Origin: Cepaea nemoralis
Lineage: Eukaryota; Mollusca; Gastropoda; Stylommatophora; Helicidae
Direction of reading: 5' to 3'
Assembly (NCBI GenBank): GCA_014155875.1
Contig: JACEFZ010027929.1
Coordinates: 156,130-220,129, forward strand
Length of the DNA stretch: 64,000 nucleotides
In this document: piece after piece, positions 31,870 through 42,518 of the stretch
Position numbering within the stretch: the stretch's first letter is position 1
Layout of the letters: the number at the start of each line of letters is the position of its first letter
Position numbers and translations under genes: made by a program
Notes under the pieces: generated by a model
The model's input: the letters and a program-made list of their open reading frames with translations, nothing else
The model's database searches: none
What the model was told of the DNA's origin: nothing

Positions 31870-32318
31870 GACAGAGACAGAGACAGAGACAGAGCCAGAG
31901 AGAGAAAGATGAGTGACTGTCATTTTACTTAGCCAAATCAATCTATAATGGCTGTCGTTTTACTTATTCATTTAAATATGTGAAATATCAGAGAGTATAA
32001 CTGTCGCTTTACTCTTTCAACTCAATCTGTGAAATGTCAGAGAGTAGCAGTTGTTTTACTTATATAGATTAATCTCTCAAATGTTATCACATAATGTGAC
32101 TGCTGCGATACTTATATATAATAGATTAGTCTCTAAAATTTTGTCACATAATGTGGCTGTTGTTTTACTGATATAGATTGATCCCTGAAATGTTGTCACT
32201 TGATGTGGCTACTGGTTTTCCTTATATAGATTAATCACCTCTATGTTGTCACATAACGTGGTTGCTGTTTTACTTGTATAGATCAATCTCTGAAATGTCA
32301 CATAATGTTTCTGATGTT

Positions 32319-32319
32319 A

Positions 32320-32378
<59 letters not shown>

Positions 32379-32380
32379 GA
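32319..32380. repeat. TA microsatellite
   Basis: About 55 bp of TA repeat with two G interruptions at the end of the tandem array. 32381-33090 shows no recognised gene or repeat beyond T-rich tracts. Confidence 0.95.
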
Positions 32381-33094
32381 AATATTGTCACATAATATGT
32401 CTGCCATTTTAGGCAGTCAACGCAATATCATATTTAAGACACATTCATGCTTGTCCTACTCAAACATGTTCAAGATTGTCATTTGTTGTTAGACACACGT
32501 CCTCATTGACCTGATATCAACAGGTCATTAATTGCATTTTTGGCATATATCCTAAGTGCTGCTGCAGAGCTGCCCCGTCAGTTCATGGATGTCATCAGCC
32601 AAATGTAGATTTCTAACCACACTTCCCTTACATTCTTTACACCGTTTCCTCTTTGCTATATGTTTTTATTTCATGTATATATTCTCCCCTTTAATCATGC
32701 AACGTTTCTTTCCCCAAAAACGTTTACAGTGTCCGGTCTTCAAGACAGAAGAATACACCAGCAAAAAATGTCCTTAGAAAAACATGGTAAAGTGCGACAT
32801 TAACATCCATTAAACTCTAGTTATCACAGTTTTCCATCCCCGTTTTCATTTTCCAATGAATAATGTATTCATGGCAAGCTGTAGTTTATTTTTTTTTTCT
32901 TTTCTTTTCTCAATCACATTTTTCCTCCTTTCCTGTTCACACCTCTTGCCTATTTTAACTATTTCTTGGCAACCCGCTCTCGTGTGTAAAAGAATAGGAA
33001 AAACCACACGTCTAGAATATGTGAACATGAACTAATTAACTTCAAAGGTCACATGTTTAATGTTGATATCCCTTCGAGGTGTGTTGTTTTCTTA

Positions 33095-33405
33095 CAGGGT
33101 TAGGCTCCCAGGTCGACCCCGCCAACAATGGACGCTATAGGGTGTAATTTTAGTGACTGTGCAGTGTTTGAAAATATTGCCGGTCCAAGTTGTGTATTCA
33201 CCCTCTGTAAAGTTCATGCAACATAATAGGTAAATACAAAACTTGGACCGGCAATATTTTCAAACACTGCACAATCATTAAAAATACACCCTGTATGATA
33301 TGCGATGAGAGATAAAGACGTCCGGTGTGTTATTGACCACATCACCCCTCGAGTGCCGATTGATGTATACAAATATCGGGCTAGCACCATATACCAATAT
33401 ATTCG
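33095..33405 (+). mobile_element. SINE family B interrupted by MITE P
   Basis: GGCTCCCAGGTCGACCCCGC and CAACAATGGACGCTA precede the MITE; ACGTCCGGTGTGTTATTGAC, CACATCACCCCTCGAGTGCC and GATTGATGTATACAAATATC follow it. The insertion is at the conserved ATGGxTACCAG position of the SINE. Confidence 0.78.
33136..33295. mobile_element. palindromic MITE P, copy 3
   Basis: Best-preserved copy: element 33138-33293 (156 bp), TA on both sides, ends TAGGGTG and CACCCTG, arms GACTGTGCAGTGTTTGAAAA / TTTTCAAACACTGCACAATC. With copies 1, 2 and 4 it defines a homogeneous length class. Confidence 0.88.
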
Positions 33406-33414
33406 TCTTTTTTT

Positions 33415-33545
33415 ATTTGACCTGTGTTTGGAACCCATATGAATTGGCCTAATATGGACACCAGGAAATATTTTGGGAAGTATAGTCGGACGATGTGACA
33501 CTGACCTCATCACGCATCGAGTTAGTCATTAGTCGCGGTTCCATC
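33415..33545 (+). mobile_element. SINE family B fragment
   Basis: Body and tail only: CATATGAATTGGCCTAATAT, GGACACCAGGAAATATTTTG, GGAAGTATAGTCGGACGATG, TCATCACGCATCGAGTTAG. Adjacent to the previous SINE B in the same orientation. Confidence 0.6.
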
Positions 33546-33559
33546 ATCACAGAAAAGGG

Positions 33560-34340
33560 CCGTCCAACTTATGCTCCATTCCCGTGCCAGTGAATATCAC
33601 ACAAAATGTTCCCCACTACCCCATGTGAAAAGTGGTGCAAAATGCCACCTCCAGAATGTCACCACAAAAATCCTCCACGAACAATACAATTTGTCCTTGA
33701 TGAAATTGGCAGTCACATTCCCAACCACCTGTTCACTTACAAAGTCTCAATGTTTCTAGATATGGTTGTTCCGTTTCTAGATGTTTTCTAGCCAACCAAG
33801 CAATTTTTTTTCTGTTGATCTCGCAATAAAACAACCTCGAAAGATGTAAAGAAACATTTCATTGTACACAGTGCCATCGCCAGAATGCCAACACAAATTT
33901 CCTCCTCGAAAACACAGTTCATCATCGATGGAATCGGCAGTCACTAGCAATACCAGCAGCCACACATTTCTGCATAGGGTAAGAAAACCGGTCGCTTCTG
34001 CGACACACCCACCGCCACACATGCAGATATTTCTGGATGTTGCTGTTCCGTTTCTAGATGTTATCTAGCCAGCTACGCTATTTTGAGCATGCAGATCACA
34101 CCACAACACCTCGGACAGATGTAAAAAACATTTCACTGTACATAATGCCATCTCCAGAATGACAAAACAACAGTCCTCCAAGAAAGAATGGTTCATCGTC
34201 AAAAGAAGCGGCTGTCAACCAGAAAACCAGTCAGTTACGGGACATAACCATCTGCCATTGCTCTGAACATGCAGATCACGCTCCACAACGTCTGGCAGAT
34301 TTAAAAGTATTCCACACGAAATTCACAGCTCACAGCGTGC
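33560..34340. repeat. degenerate tandem repeat, about 275-bp unit
   Basis: Two clear and one shorter partial unit. Anchors recur: GTTCCGTTTCTAGATGTTTT/GTTATC (33760, 34043); AAACATTTCAYTGTACA (33852, 34127); GCCATCKCCAGAATG (33881, 34149, with a relative at 33642); CATGCAGATCACRCCACAAC (34089, 34268). Spacing of about 275 bp for the first two units, 180 bp for the third. No coding frame persists across units. Flank 34341-34489 has no further feature. Confidence 0.75.
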
Positions 34341-34493
34341 GCCACGCACTCAACTCAGTAGCAGGGCGACGGAACCGTAAACTACCAGTCCAACATGAGG
34401 AAAATGCGCATGCAACGGTAGCTACGAGCATAAACACCCAGAGGCCCCAACCATTTTCACTGCCTATCCGCCATGCTGGGGACCGGAAGTCGG

Positions 34494-34515
34494 TTTATAT
34501 ATATATATATATACA
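34494..34515. repeat. short TA tract
   Basis: About ten TA units. Confidence 0.9.
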
Positions 34516-34544
34516 ACGAAGACACAAACAATAGATTGCACGAT

Positions 34545-35575
34545 TTATTGCCTGGCATATTTCGCTGCATCTCGTCAGGTACATACTGCAGAAATCACAC
34601 GATGTAAAGTGAATTAACTAGATAAATCCTTCAATCTGAAATATACACATATCCGCACAGTAATGTCGATTGTCTACCACGGTAATTTTAAACTGACTAA
34701 CATGTCTTTCTGCTTGCACAAGGACGGTTGATCACTATGGCTTCAGCAAACCTTAACAACCGACTACTCTGTGTGTTGAACAACACACCGATGGCACTTA
34801 CTCTTTCAACCACATGACCCCTCTCGAGCACGTGTCTCGCGACCGATGAAGCAGGACTGTTCCGGTGTGTCGGCCTGCCTAGGCTACCATCTTCTGTGTG
34901 TACTATCTTGTCCACCCAGTTCGGAATGTGTTCCAACACCCTGTTATGTAATTGTCGCTCTGTTCTACCTATGTAGATGGCCTCTCACCTACATGTAAAT
35001 TGGTAAATACAATTCGATTTGGTGTACAACGCTACAGGTTCTTTAACTGCTGGGATGGGGATCGGTGTGGTTTTGTACCTGATAACAGGAGTTGCAGCAC
35101 AGAATGTTCGCCCGACTGCTGTGATGAGCCGGTCCTGCAAACGGTGCATTACGTCATCTCCTCGGAACGTTAACTGGATGAAAACCTTGAGTTTAGGGAC
35201 TGTAGTTTCTTCTGGTTTAGGTTTGGTCTGTTGGTAGTGGCGTTTTATAAATCCTGTGGAGTACCCATTCAGGTTTAAGGCATTCTTCAGAGTTTCAAAT
35301 TCTTCTGTCAGTGTGTCCTGGGTGCATATCTTCCTAGCACGGTCAAACAGGGTCCGTACTAAGCCCCGTTTGTACTGGACAGGTGCGAAGCTCTGAAAAT
35401 GTAAATATTGGCTATTCCATGTTTCTTTACGGTACACTGATCTTTGAATTGTGCCGTCTGCTCTACATCTCACTAGGATATCTAGAAACGGCAACGCTTC
35501 GTTGTGTTCGTGTTCCATTGATAGAGAGCACCATTCATAGAGAGCACAACACGAACACAACGAAGCGTGGACCAT
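34545..35575 (-). pseudogene. Penelope-like element, C-terminal RT and GIY-YIG
   Basis: On the reverse strand, 35575 to about 34985 is open: HNEALPFLDILVRCRADGTI, KETWNSQYLHFQSFAPVQYK, RGLVRTLFDRARKIC, ALNLNGYSTGFIKRHYQQ and CIYQFTCR. This is the RT thumb and linker of Penelope-like elements. After one in-frame stop comes the GIY-YIG nuclease start (IYIGRTERQLHNRVLEHI), then an open block to 34697 ending FAEAIVINRPCASRKTC. The RT catalytic core is missing (5'-truncated), and the stop plus a 21-bp inverted repeat near the 5' end show it is dead. 34545-34696 is its 3' UTR. Confidence 0.85.
35494..35568. repeat. 21-bp perfect inverted repeat in the Penelope-like element
   Basis: Arms 35494-35514 and 35548-35568 (ACGCTTCGTTGTGTTCGTGT plus T and its complement) enclose a 33-base loop that itself contains a direct repeat ATAGAGAGCAC (35521-35531, 35537-35547). 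The RT frame changes here, so the hairpin marks a rearrangement: sequence after it on the reverse strand repeats the previous codons backwards. Confidence 0.9.
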
Positions 35576-35790
35576 GATTTCCCTCTTATTATCCTATTGT
35601 CTTTATCTGTGCTCATGACTTCATGCAAGAGGATATCCTTATCCGCGGCCACTTGGATATATGACTTAGCCCGATGCACCTTGAGACTCAGAAATTGTTG
35701 GGAAAGCCAGAATGTATCTCATACACCATCGGCGTGTCCCTTTTGTACCTCAGGATCACCATCACAGATTCACTCTGTATGCACTGTATT
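35576..35790 (-). other. possible upstream continuation of the Penelope-like element
   Basis: A short open reverse frame (MHRAKSYIQVAADKDILLHE, VMSTDKDNRIIRGKSW) abuts the inverted repeat. I do not recognise it; it may be an upstream part of the same element or flanking sequence. Confidence 0.3.
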
Positions 35791-35794
35791 TTCA

Positions 35795-35977
35795 CTAGCC
35801 GACTCTTAGGGGGCATTCCAATCCATACACGGTTACAGAGATAATCAGATGTTGATATAGTATGAACAATGTTCTGGGCTTCATGCCCATTACTTCCTTC
35901 AATGCACCAAGTCCCTTCTTACATCCCATAACAACTCTTCCAAGCCGAATACATCCAAGGTGTGTAAAAATAGCCAT
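35795..35977 (-). pseudogene. Ingi/I-like LINE fragment, reverse strand
   Basis: The reverse strand reads KKGLGALKEVMGMKPRTLFI and LYQHLIISVTVYGLECPL, parallel to AKRGLAAMRVMAAANCEQRH and LYEGLVMSVLEYAMAIL of the LINE at 13.25-17.1 kb (RT thumb region). It is a 60-codon fragment with no flanking family sequence recognised. 35978-36309 contains no supported feature. Confidence 0.6.
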
Positions 35978-36309
35978 TATATATGTTTATCATTTATCCG
36001 ATACGCCTAAAGACGTGTTAATGGATCCTTACTTTGATTGTACATCCATGTTATAATAGATTTACCTCCCAAGCCTGATTAGACTTTGGTTGCTAGCTTG
36101 TGTAATTTCAAAACAGATTTGACTTATTTTGAACAGTTCACTCCATGATATATTTACCCATCCACTGCACGTTACTCTATTGTGCAGAATTAATGAAGTG
36201 GTCTCCCGTTGATTCTCATTAGTTTGGTTATTTGACATCTTAAAATGATCAGACATTTAGACGTGCGCAGTACGACAAGTAATTGCTTCACAATTATAGG
36301 TGTTTTATA

Positions 36310-36522
36310 CATATGGGGTTCAGTGATATAGCTGCTTAGTGCGTCTGCCTGCCACAACATTGGTCCGGGTTCAATCCACGGCAGAGGCAAGATTTGTTTC
36401 CTTCCGGTGCTGTTTTTGGGTCGACCCAGCTGATGAACAAATGGATATCAGCCAATCTTCAGAATTGTCTTTTAAGGACGGGCGTCGAGGGAGGAAACTG
36501 ACCACTCCACCTTATATGTCTG
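36310..36522 (+). mobile_element. tRNA-related SINE family E
   Basis: Head GTGATATAGCTGCTTAGTGC (A-box-like) and GGGTTCAATCC (B-box), then CACGGCAGAGGCAAGATTTG and GGTCGACCCAGCTGATGAAC, a body partly like SINE B. Followed without gap by SINE A. Confidence 0.65.
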
Positions 36523-36525
36523 GGC

Positions 36526-36848
36526 AGGAGATCAGCATGCCTGAATGGTTAAGAACGCATGTTCTTAAACATCCGCTGTACTGATGCTGAGTGCTGAGGT
36601 AATAGGTTCAACCCTCTACACCGGACAGTTGGACTAAACTGTTGACTTCTCGTTCTTGACTTGGGGACGTAAATTACAAGTACCTCTGAAGTCAGAGTGG
36701 ATTCGCTTGATGGCGAGTGACTCTGGTATTGGGAAATCTAATCAACGCACACAATTATGTCTATTGTTCCTTAAGTCGTGTGTATGGTCTATTCTTCAGT
36801 TCAAAGCTGGCGAGCGCAAAACAAACAAACAAACAAACAAATAACATA
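36526..36848 (+). mobile_element. SINE family A, near complete
   Basis: GATCAGCATGCCTGAATGGT head, AGGTTCAACCC B-box-like core, ACTTCTCGTTCTTGACTTGG, GATGGCGAGTGACTCTGGTA, end GCGAGCGCAAAACAAACAAA. The AAAC repeats are its 3' tail. It supplies the uninterrupted reference for the split copy at 40189/41388. Confidence 0.82.
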
Positions 36849-36964
36849 TGTCGGTGGCATAGAATAGATCTAACACTTCACACATCAATATCAGTATCAA
36901 CTATGGAACTACCCTTCTCTTTGTATAACATCTAATTGTTTGATGCTGCTATCACAAGTGTTAC

Positions 36965-37200
36965 TTAACGGGCCGATGTTGTAACGGTTAGGACGTTACA
37001 CTAACAATGATATGAGCGATGTGGGACGAGGGCTGTGATGTCTGTTCTTGACGTTCGCTATAGAAGGAGATGACAGGCCATCTATTCATCCATGCACTCC
37101 AGCCTAATGATATGATTCTCCTACGACTTTCCCATATCCACTGCATGTTCCTGTGACAGATTCGGCGAATTAAAAGCGAATCAACACTTATTTTAAAACA
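36965..37200 (+). mobile_element. SINE family C
   Basis: GTAACGGTTAGGACGTTACA and GACGAGGGCTGTGATGTCTG make a degenerate tRNA-like head; CCATCTATTCATCCATGCAC follows. Similar to 11855-12060. 37201-37575 has only a weak tRNA-like motif near 37255-37310. Confidence 0.5.
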
Positions 37201-37577
37201 CATTTTGAAAACCTAAAATAAACTAATATCATCTGAGCGATTGTACCTAGGCTCTGTGGCGTACTGGCCAGGGTGTCCACGCTCCCGATGGTAAGTGGGT
37301 CCGGTGGATATATGTGGACCCTCTTAAACATTAGGCAATATGTTTAAAATGTTAATGACCTTTCACTACTATTGTCTCCTGGCAACCAATACATGTTTTA
37401 CCCGGTCTACCATTGCCTTTGCTGGATTCTTCAAGAAGAAATCTGAGTGACTGAGAAATATGCTCCCGTCTTCAATTTTGCAGTTTAGACTTGTTATTTT
37501 ACATTCAAGATACAATAGTTTGTTACCTTAAAGGCAAATGCCCATGTCTCATACACTGGAATATCAGTAAGTTGGTC

Positions 37578-37645
37578 CAGTGGATGTGTGTATGTAAGTG
37601 CATGTATGCTTTCATGCATGCGTACGTGTGTGTTTGTGAGTGTGT

Positions 37646-37686
<41 letters not shown>

Positions 37687-37693
37687 TGTGTGT

Positions 37694-37732
<39 letters not shown>

Positions 37733-37735
37733 CCA
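37578..37735. repeat. GT microsatellite
   Basis: Dense TG repeats from 37626 with A interruptions, preceded by degenerate TGTATG repeats. Cys/Val and His/Thr frames are artefacts. Confidence 0.96.
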
Positions 37736-37904
37736 TAAGTCCTTGATGTTCAAATCTTGTAAAATGTCAATATTGTCCTTTTTCGTGGACGTATTCTAAA
37801 AATTTTTTTTTCTTTTTGTAACTGTTGAGTTCAAAAACTACAATTGTCTTTTTCAATTATTTGGAAATCGCTCTTGATTCACAATGACAATTCACGCTCT
37901 TGAC

Positions 37905-37992
37905 TGCAATGACTGATGGTGTCAGAGTTCCCCCGCTGACAATGACGTGAGCGCCGTCGCGAGAGGGTTCAGTGTCAGCTCTGTCAGAGGAG
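37905..37992 (+). mobile_element. SINE family C head fragment
   Basis: GCTGACAATGACGTGAGCGC and GAGAGGGTTCAGTGTCAGCT correspond to the head of family C. It is cut by retroposon G starting next to it. Confidence 0.45.
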
Positions 37993-38755
37993 TTGAAGTG
38001 AATTGAATTGAACTTTGAATTGAACTTTCTTTTAAAGGGTTACAAACTGGGCACATAGGCCCATCTTACATTCGGCCCTTCCAATCACTCATATTTCGTT
38101 CATCAACAGTGCATGATACATTCACATAGGAAAAAACATTGTTAAATGAATGTTGTAAGCATAAACAATGCATATTATCATATTATGTAACACATCCCCC
38201 TACCACACACTCATCCCGCACCAACCCACACACACATCCCCCACCAACCCAGACATCGCGCACCCACCCAAACACACATCCCTAACCCACATCCCCACCC
38301 ACACACATCTCCCCACCCACTCACACATACCTCAACCCACACACACTCACCCACATGCTCCACCCACCCACTCACCCCCCCCCCCCAACCACACACACAT
38401 AGATCTTCCACACACACATCCCGCACCAACCCACACACCCATCCCTCACCCACTCACACATCACCGACCCATACCAACACACCTTCCCATCCACACACAC
38501 ATCCCCACACACACATTTCCCACCCACCCACACATTTCACATCTAACCACACACCCCACCAACCACACATGCATCCCCCAACAGACACATCCCCCAGCCA
38601 CACACATCCCCCACACCCCCTACACACGCCCCAACACACCCACCCACACATCCCTACCAACACTCACACATCACCCACCCGCCAACACCCACACACATAC
38701 CACTATCCACAAACATCCACACAAACACACCAACCCAAACATATCCCCCTCAGGA
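37993..38755 (-). mobile_element. retroposon G, copy c, reverse strand
   Basis: Tail of AATTG repeats (37998-38027), body TTTTAAAGGGTTACAAACTG, GGCCCATCTTACATTCGGCC, TGTAAGCATAAACAATGCAT, then about 560 bp of CCCACACACATCC minisatellite. Flanks share AGGAG, a possible but weak target duplication. The His/Pro/Thr frame is a repeat artefact. Confidence 0.85.
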
Positions 38756-38944
38756 GGAAGGGAGGACTAGGCACCTATTTCTTCCGTACACCGAACTTTA
38801 GAAACATATGATGGTTCTAACACTATACCTGTAGCAGATTCCTTCTCCGAGACTTTGTTTGTTTGTTTGTTTTTATAACTGCTATGAGATTGTAAGATAT
38901 TTGCATTTGCCCTTTATTGTAACCATGAAATTCACTCACTGGCA

Positions 38945-39165
38945 TATCGCGGTCTTGATTGACGATAGTTTGTTACATTATGCATCTAACAAGGCATAAC
39001 AACTACAACCCATGGCGGTAGCAAATGTTATAACACTCCATACACAAAGACTGGGCTGAATTGTAGAGACCATGTGTTGTCCATGCAACATGATCCCTCT
39101 CTCGGCTTGCATAGTTTATTCCAGAATAAAGGTAAAACCAATACTTCTGGAACAATGTTCTGTAT
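38945..39165 (-). pseudogene. LINE 3' region (dispersed repeat R), copy 1
   Basis: The reverse complement carries ACAAACTATCGTC near its end, the 3'-UTR motif of the zinc-finger LINE at 12430-13040. The rest (forward: CAACCCATGGCGGTAG, GAGACCATGTGTTGTCCATG, GGTAAAACCAATACTTCTGG) matches copies at 53125 and 58340. No frame is intact. 39166-39725 has no recognised feature. Confidence 0.6.
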
Positions 39166-39725
39166 GCCTATCAGAGCTTCGATCCTAGACCAGTTGCCAG
39201 TCTTCCCTGCATTAGAATTTAATATGTAGGTTGTATTTCCTCCCACAAGCTATGAAATTAACCGTTTTTATTTTAATATAACTGTTAACAGTATACCCTT
39301 TAACCTATTCTTTAAAGAAAAAAAACACCGGATTTCGAAATTATGTTGCCGTGGTTCATTCTATCTTCCTAATAGTTTTCTATTTCCCTCTCTTTTCCGT
39401 CCTTCTTCTTTTTATCATTGCATGTTTCTTCTTCAAATAAATCCTAGTTAATGTCTTTGAAAATCCAACCCTTCGTGATTCGCCAACCCGAATCCTGGCT
39501 TGAGATCATTATTGATGGGTGTCCTTTACCTCGGTGCCTGACATCGCACGCTCTGATACTCGCCTGCTAGAATCACGGTCCATGGATCGTTCTTTCAGTA
39601 CGAAACATTCCCAGTGGAGTTCCCGGGCTCTTAATTGACTAGAATGGAAGGGATGTTGGGTTTGAATGAAAACTAGATGACGTGGAGCACTTATATACAG
39701 TAGCATTCTTCCAGTCGTGAGAAAT

Positions 39726-40008
39726 AATATCAGTTTAATTAAAATAAGATCACGTTTTATAGCACACACCCACACAGGTTTATCATACACATTAAGTTTC
39801 ATTACACACATAGACACATACATACACGCACACGTACACGCACACACAACATTTCAAGACGCACACGCACAGTTTCATTATAATCATATAGTTTCATCTC
39901 AGAAACACACAAACACAGTTTTATCACATACACACAGACTCAGAGGTTGATCGCACAGACAGTTTCATCACAAACATGCACAAAGTTTTATTGCTCATAT
40001 CTTTTTAT

Positions 40009-40039
<31 letters not shown>

Positions 40040-40044
40040 GCACG

Positions 40045-40109
<65 letters not shown>

Positions 40110-40130
40110 ACACACGCTTTAATCATGCAC
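39726..40130. repeat. CA microsatellite and CACA/GTTTCAT repeats
   Basis: A degenerate 20-28-bp repeat (CACACACAGTTTCATCACA) runs from about 39760 to 40005, then CA repeats with CG interruptions to 40117. Confidence 0.92.
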
Positions 40131-40188
40131 AAACAACTTCATCAAACATACTATTTTCTCAAACGCAATTACATAGATTTATTTCTCA

Positions 40189-41497
40189 AGTATGTCAGCA
40201 TGGTCGAATGGATAATAACGCATGTTCTTAAACATCCGATGTGGTAATGCCTAGGTAAGGGGTTTATACCCTACAACGGACCATCCATCCATCACGTGCT
40301 ATGCTGATAAGCGTGGGCGGTCATGTTTTGCCATATCACTCGATCACTCGAGCCGTGGATCAGCCCCGTGTTCCTGTCTCGACCATGCCACGTGATCAAG
40401 CCATCCAGGTATTTACTTCTCGGTCTTCCCTTGGTCTCTTACCTTCGATCTTGCCAGTTGTCACCAAGTTCTCCAAGTAATTTCTTCTCATAACATGCCC
40501 AAAAATGTTGACTGTCTACGTCTAATGACTCTAATCAGTTTAAGATCTTCGTTTGTTTCTTGAAGGACTTGTTCATTGGTTTTTCTTTTTCTCCATGGTA
40601 TTCTTTGCATTTTCCTCAGAAACCACATTTCCACAGCCATCAGATGTTTTTCAGCTTGACTGCTCATTGTCCACGCTTCACATCCATACAAAAGTATAGG
40701 TTCTATGTAGCACTTCAACACTCTTTTTCTCGTTTCAATTAATATCTTTTATATGGTCAGTATGTTTTTCATCTTGCAAAAGGCTGACTTCGCCATGGTA
40801 ATTCTTGTTCTAATCTCTTCAAGGCATCTCCGATCAGATGTTATGACTGTTCGGAGATAACTGTACTGATTAACTTGTTTAAGAATATTCCCATTTAATC
40901 GTAAATCAATCACATTGTGGTATTTCCTTCTTCCCAGTGACGACCATAATCTGTGTCTTCTTACTATTCAATTCTAACCCTAGTTGCTCACTGTGTGCAA
41001 TAATCGCATCTGCTAAATGTCGCAGGTCCTTTTCATTGTCTGCAATCAAGACTGTATCATCTGCATATTTAATGTTATTGATGTATCGTCCCAAAATGTT
41101 GATTCCTTCCATATCTTCTATATTCCTTCCATATTTTCTATATTTCTGAAAATATTTTCACTGTACAGGGGGAAATAAAGATCTGTAGACATTACACATC
41201 CCTGTCTCACACTTCTTTTAATAGGCTGATATTGACCTACATCATTATCAAATCTGATGACAGCTTGTTCTTTCCAATATATGTTTTTTACAAGTCTAAG
41301 ATCTTTCCCATCAATTTGTAGTTCTTCAAGCATCCTTATCATGTCGACATGTCTCACTTTATTGAAAGCTTTTGTGTAGTCAATAAAGCACAATTACAAG
41401 TATCTCTGATGTCGCAGTGGGTTTGCCTAATGGCGAGGGACAATGATAATAAAGAAAGCTAATCCACAAGCACATTTCATTCCGGCACTGCTAGAAG

Positions 41498-41536
<39 letters not shown>

Positions 41537-41578
41537 CGCGCTACGCTCGAGTTCAAAGCGAGCGAGCGCCAAAAACAA
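40189..41578 (+). mobile_element. SINE family A split by a reverse-strand LINE
   Basis: Head 40189-40267 (GTCAGCATGGTCGAATGGAT, B-box-like GGGGTTTATACCC) and remainder 41388-41578 (AATTACAAGTATCTCTGATG, GATGGCGAGGGACAATG, AAAGCTAATCCACAAGCAC, a GT/GC microsatellite 41500-41541, GAGTTCAAAGCGAGCGAGCG). Relative to 36526-36848 about 50 bp of SINE at the junction is missing, so the LINE insertion deleted target sequence instead of duplicating it. Confidence 0.85.
40268..41393 (-). pseudogene. LINE family 1, reverse strand, inside a SINE
   Basis: From 41393 down to 40268 the reverse strand reads CFIDYTKAFNKVRHVDMIRM (motif A), KNIYWKEQAVIRFDNDVGQY, SVRQGCVMSTDLYF (motif B), KYADDTVLIADNEKDLRHLA (motif C, intact YADD), KMQRIPWRKRKTNEQVLQET and the terminal GGCATAGCACGTGATG plus GATG tail. 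Frameshifts separate the blocks. It is 5'-truncated within motif A. Confidence 0.9.
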
Positions 41579-41595
41579 TGTCTCGCATTTTTATA

Positions 41596-42256
41596 ACACA
41601 GACTGACATAGCTTCATTACACAGACTGACATAGCTTCATTACACAGACTGACATATCTTCATTACACGGACTGACATAGCTTCATTACACGGACTGACA
41701 TAGCTTCATTACACGGACTGACATAGCTTCATTACTCAGACTGACATAGCTTCATTACACAGACTGACATAGCTTCATTGCACAGACTGACATAACTTCA
41801 TTACACAGACTGACATAGCTTCATTACACGGACTGACATAGCTTCATTACACAGACTGACATAGCTTCATTACACAGATTGACATAGCTTCATTACACGG
41901 ACTGACATAGCTTCATTACACGGACTGACATAGCTTCATTACACGGACTGACATAGCTTCATTACACGGAATGACATAGCTTCATTACACGGACTGACAT
42001 AGCTTCATTACACAGACTGACATAGCTTCATTACACAGATTGACATAGCTTCATTACACGGACTGACATAGCTTCATTACACGGACTGACATAGCTTCAT
42101 TACACGGACTGACATAGCTTCATTACACGGACTGACATAGCTTCATTTCACGGACTGACATAGCTTCATTATACGGACTGACATAGCTTCATTACACGGA
42201 CTGACATAGCTTCATTACACGGACTAACATAGCTTCATTACACAGACTCACATAAA
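41596..42256. repeat. 23-bp satellite with 7-mer higher-order period
   Basis: About 28 head-to-tail copies of a 23-mer (ACTGACATAGCTTCATTACA plus CRG). Units alternate between CAGACTG and CGGACTG types; the rare CAGATTG variant recurs 161 bp apart (41875, 42036), i.e. 7 units. There are no unique spacers between repeats, so this is not a CRISPR array. Confidence 0.97.
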
Positions 42257-42366
42257 ACCCGGGTCCATTTTAAAAATTCGAATTCGACCCGATGCGGATC
42301 GAATCGAAGACCACCGCTGGACAGGAAAGCGATATACCACGACGCCACCGAGGCTCCCGTTTTACA
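42257..42366 (-). mobile_element. tRNA-derived SINE family F, reverse strand
   Basis: The reverse complement starts GGGAGCCTCGGTGGCGTCGT (A-box-like TGGCGTCGTGG) and has CGATTCGATCCGCATCGGGT (B-box GATTCGATCC). It abuts the end of the 23-bp satellite. 42367-42518 has no recognised feature. Confidence 0.65.
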
Positions 42367-42518
42367 GGACTTACTATAAAGACAAGCTTCAGGTAAAATG
42401 GCTATTTCCTATCCGTTTTTAGAAGTTGTTCCCAAGAAACCAAGGAAGGCAGGTGGAGGATGAAATTTTGAGGGCAGCCGGCAGATAGTTGTTGGTTATG
42501 GCCTCAAGTTTCGCGACG

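Larger units (their letters stand above)
31035..32318. repeat. about 60-bp tandem repeat, interrupted
   Basis: Units with TTTTACTTATATAGATTAAT, then CTCTGAAATGTTGTCACATA and ATGTGGCTGCTG run clearly from about 31915 to 32318. Older relatives at 31035-31115 (GTGAAATGTCAGAG, GTGGCTAGCATTTTACTC) show the array began earlier. AG tracts and one retroposon now separate the two parts. Confidence 0.8.

Noticed and set aside
31411..31932. Pro/His/Thr-rich protein of 173 codons (also 38168-38770, 200 codons)
   Set aside because: Reverse reading of the same minisatellite; no conservation beyond the repeat.
41596..42256. CRISPR array
   Set aside because: Units of 23 bp are directly adjacent without unique spacers, no leader or cas genes, and the surroundings are eukaryotic.
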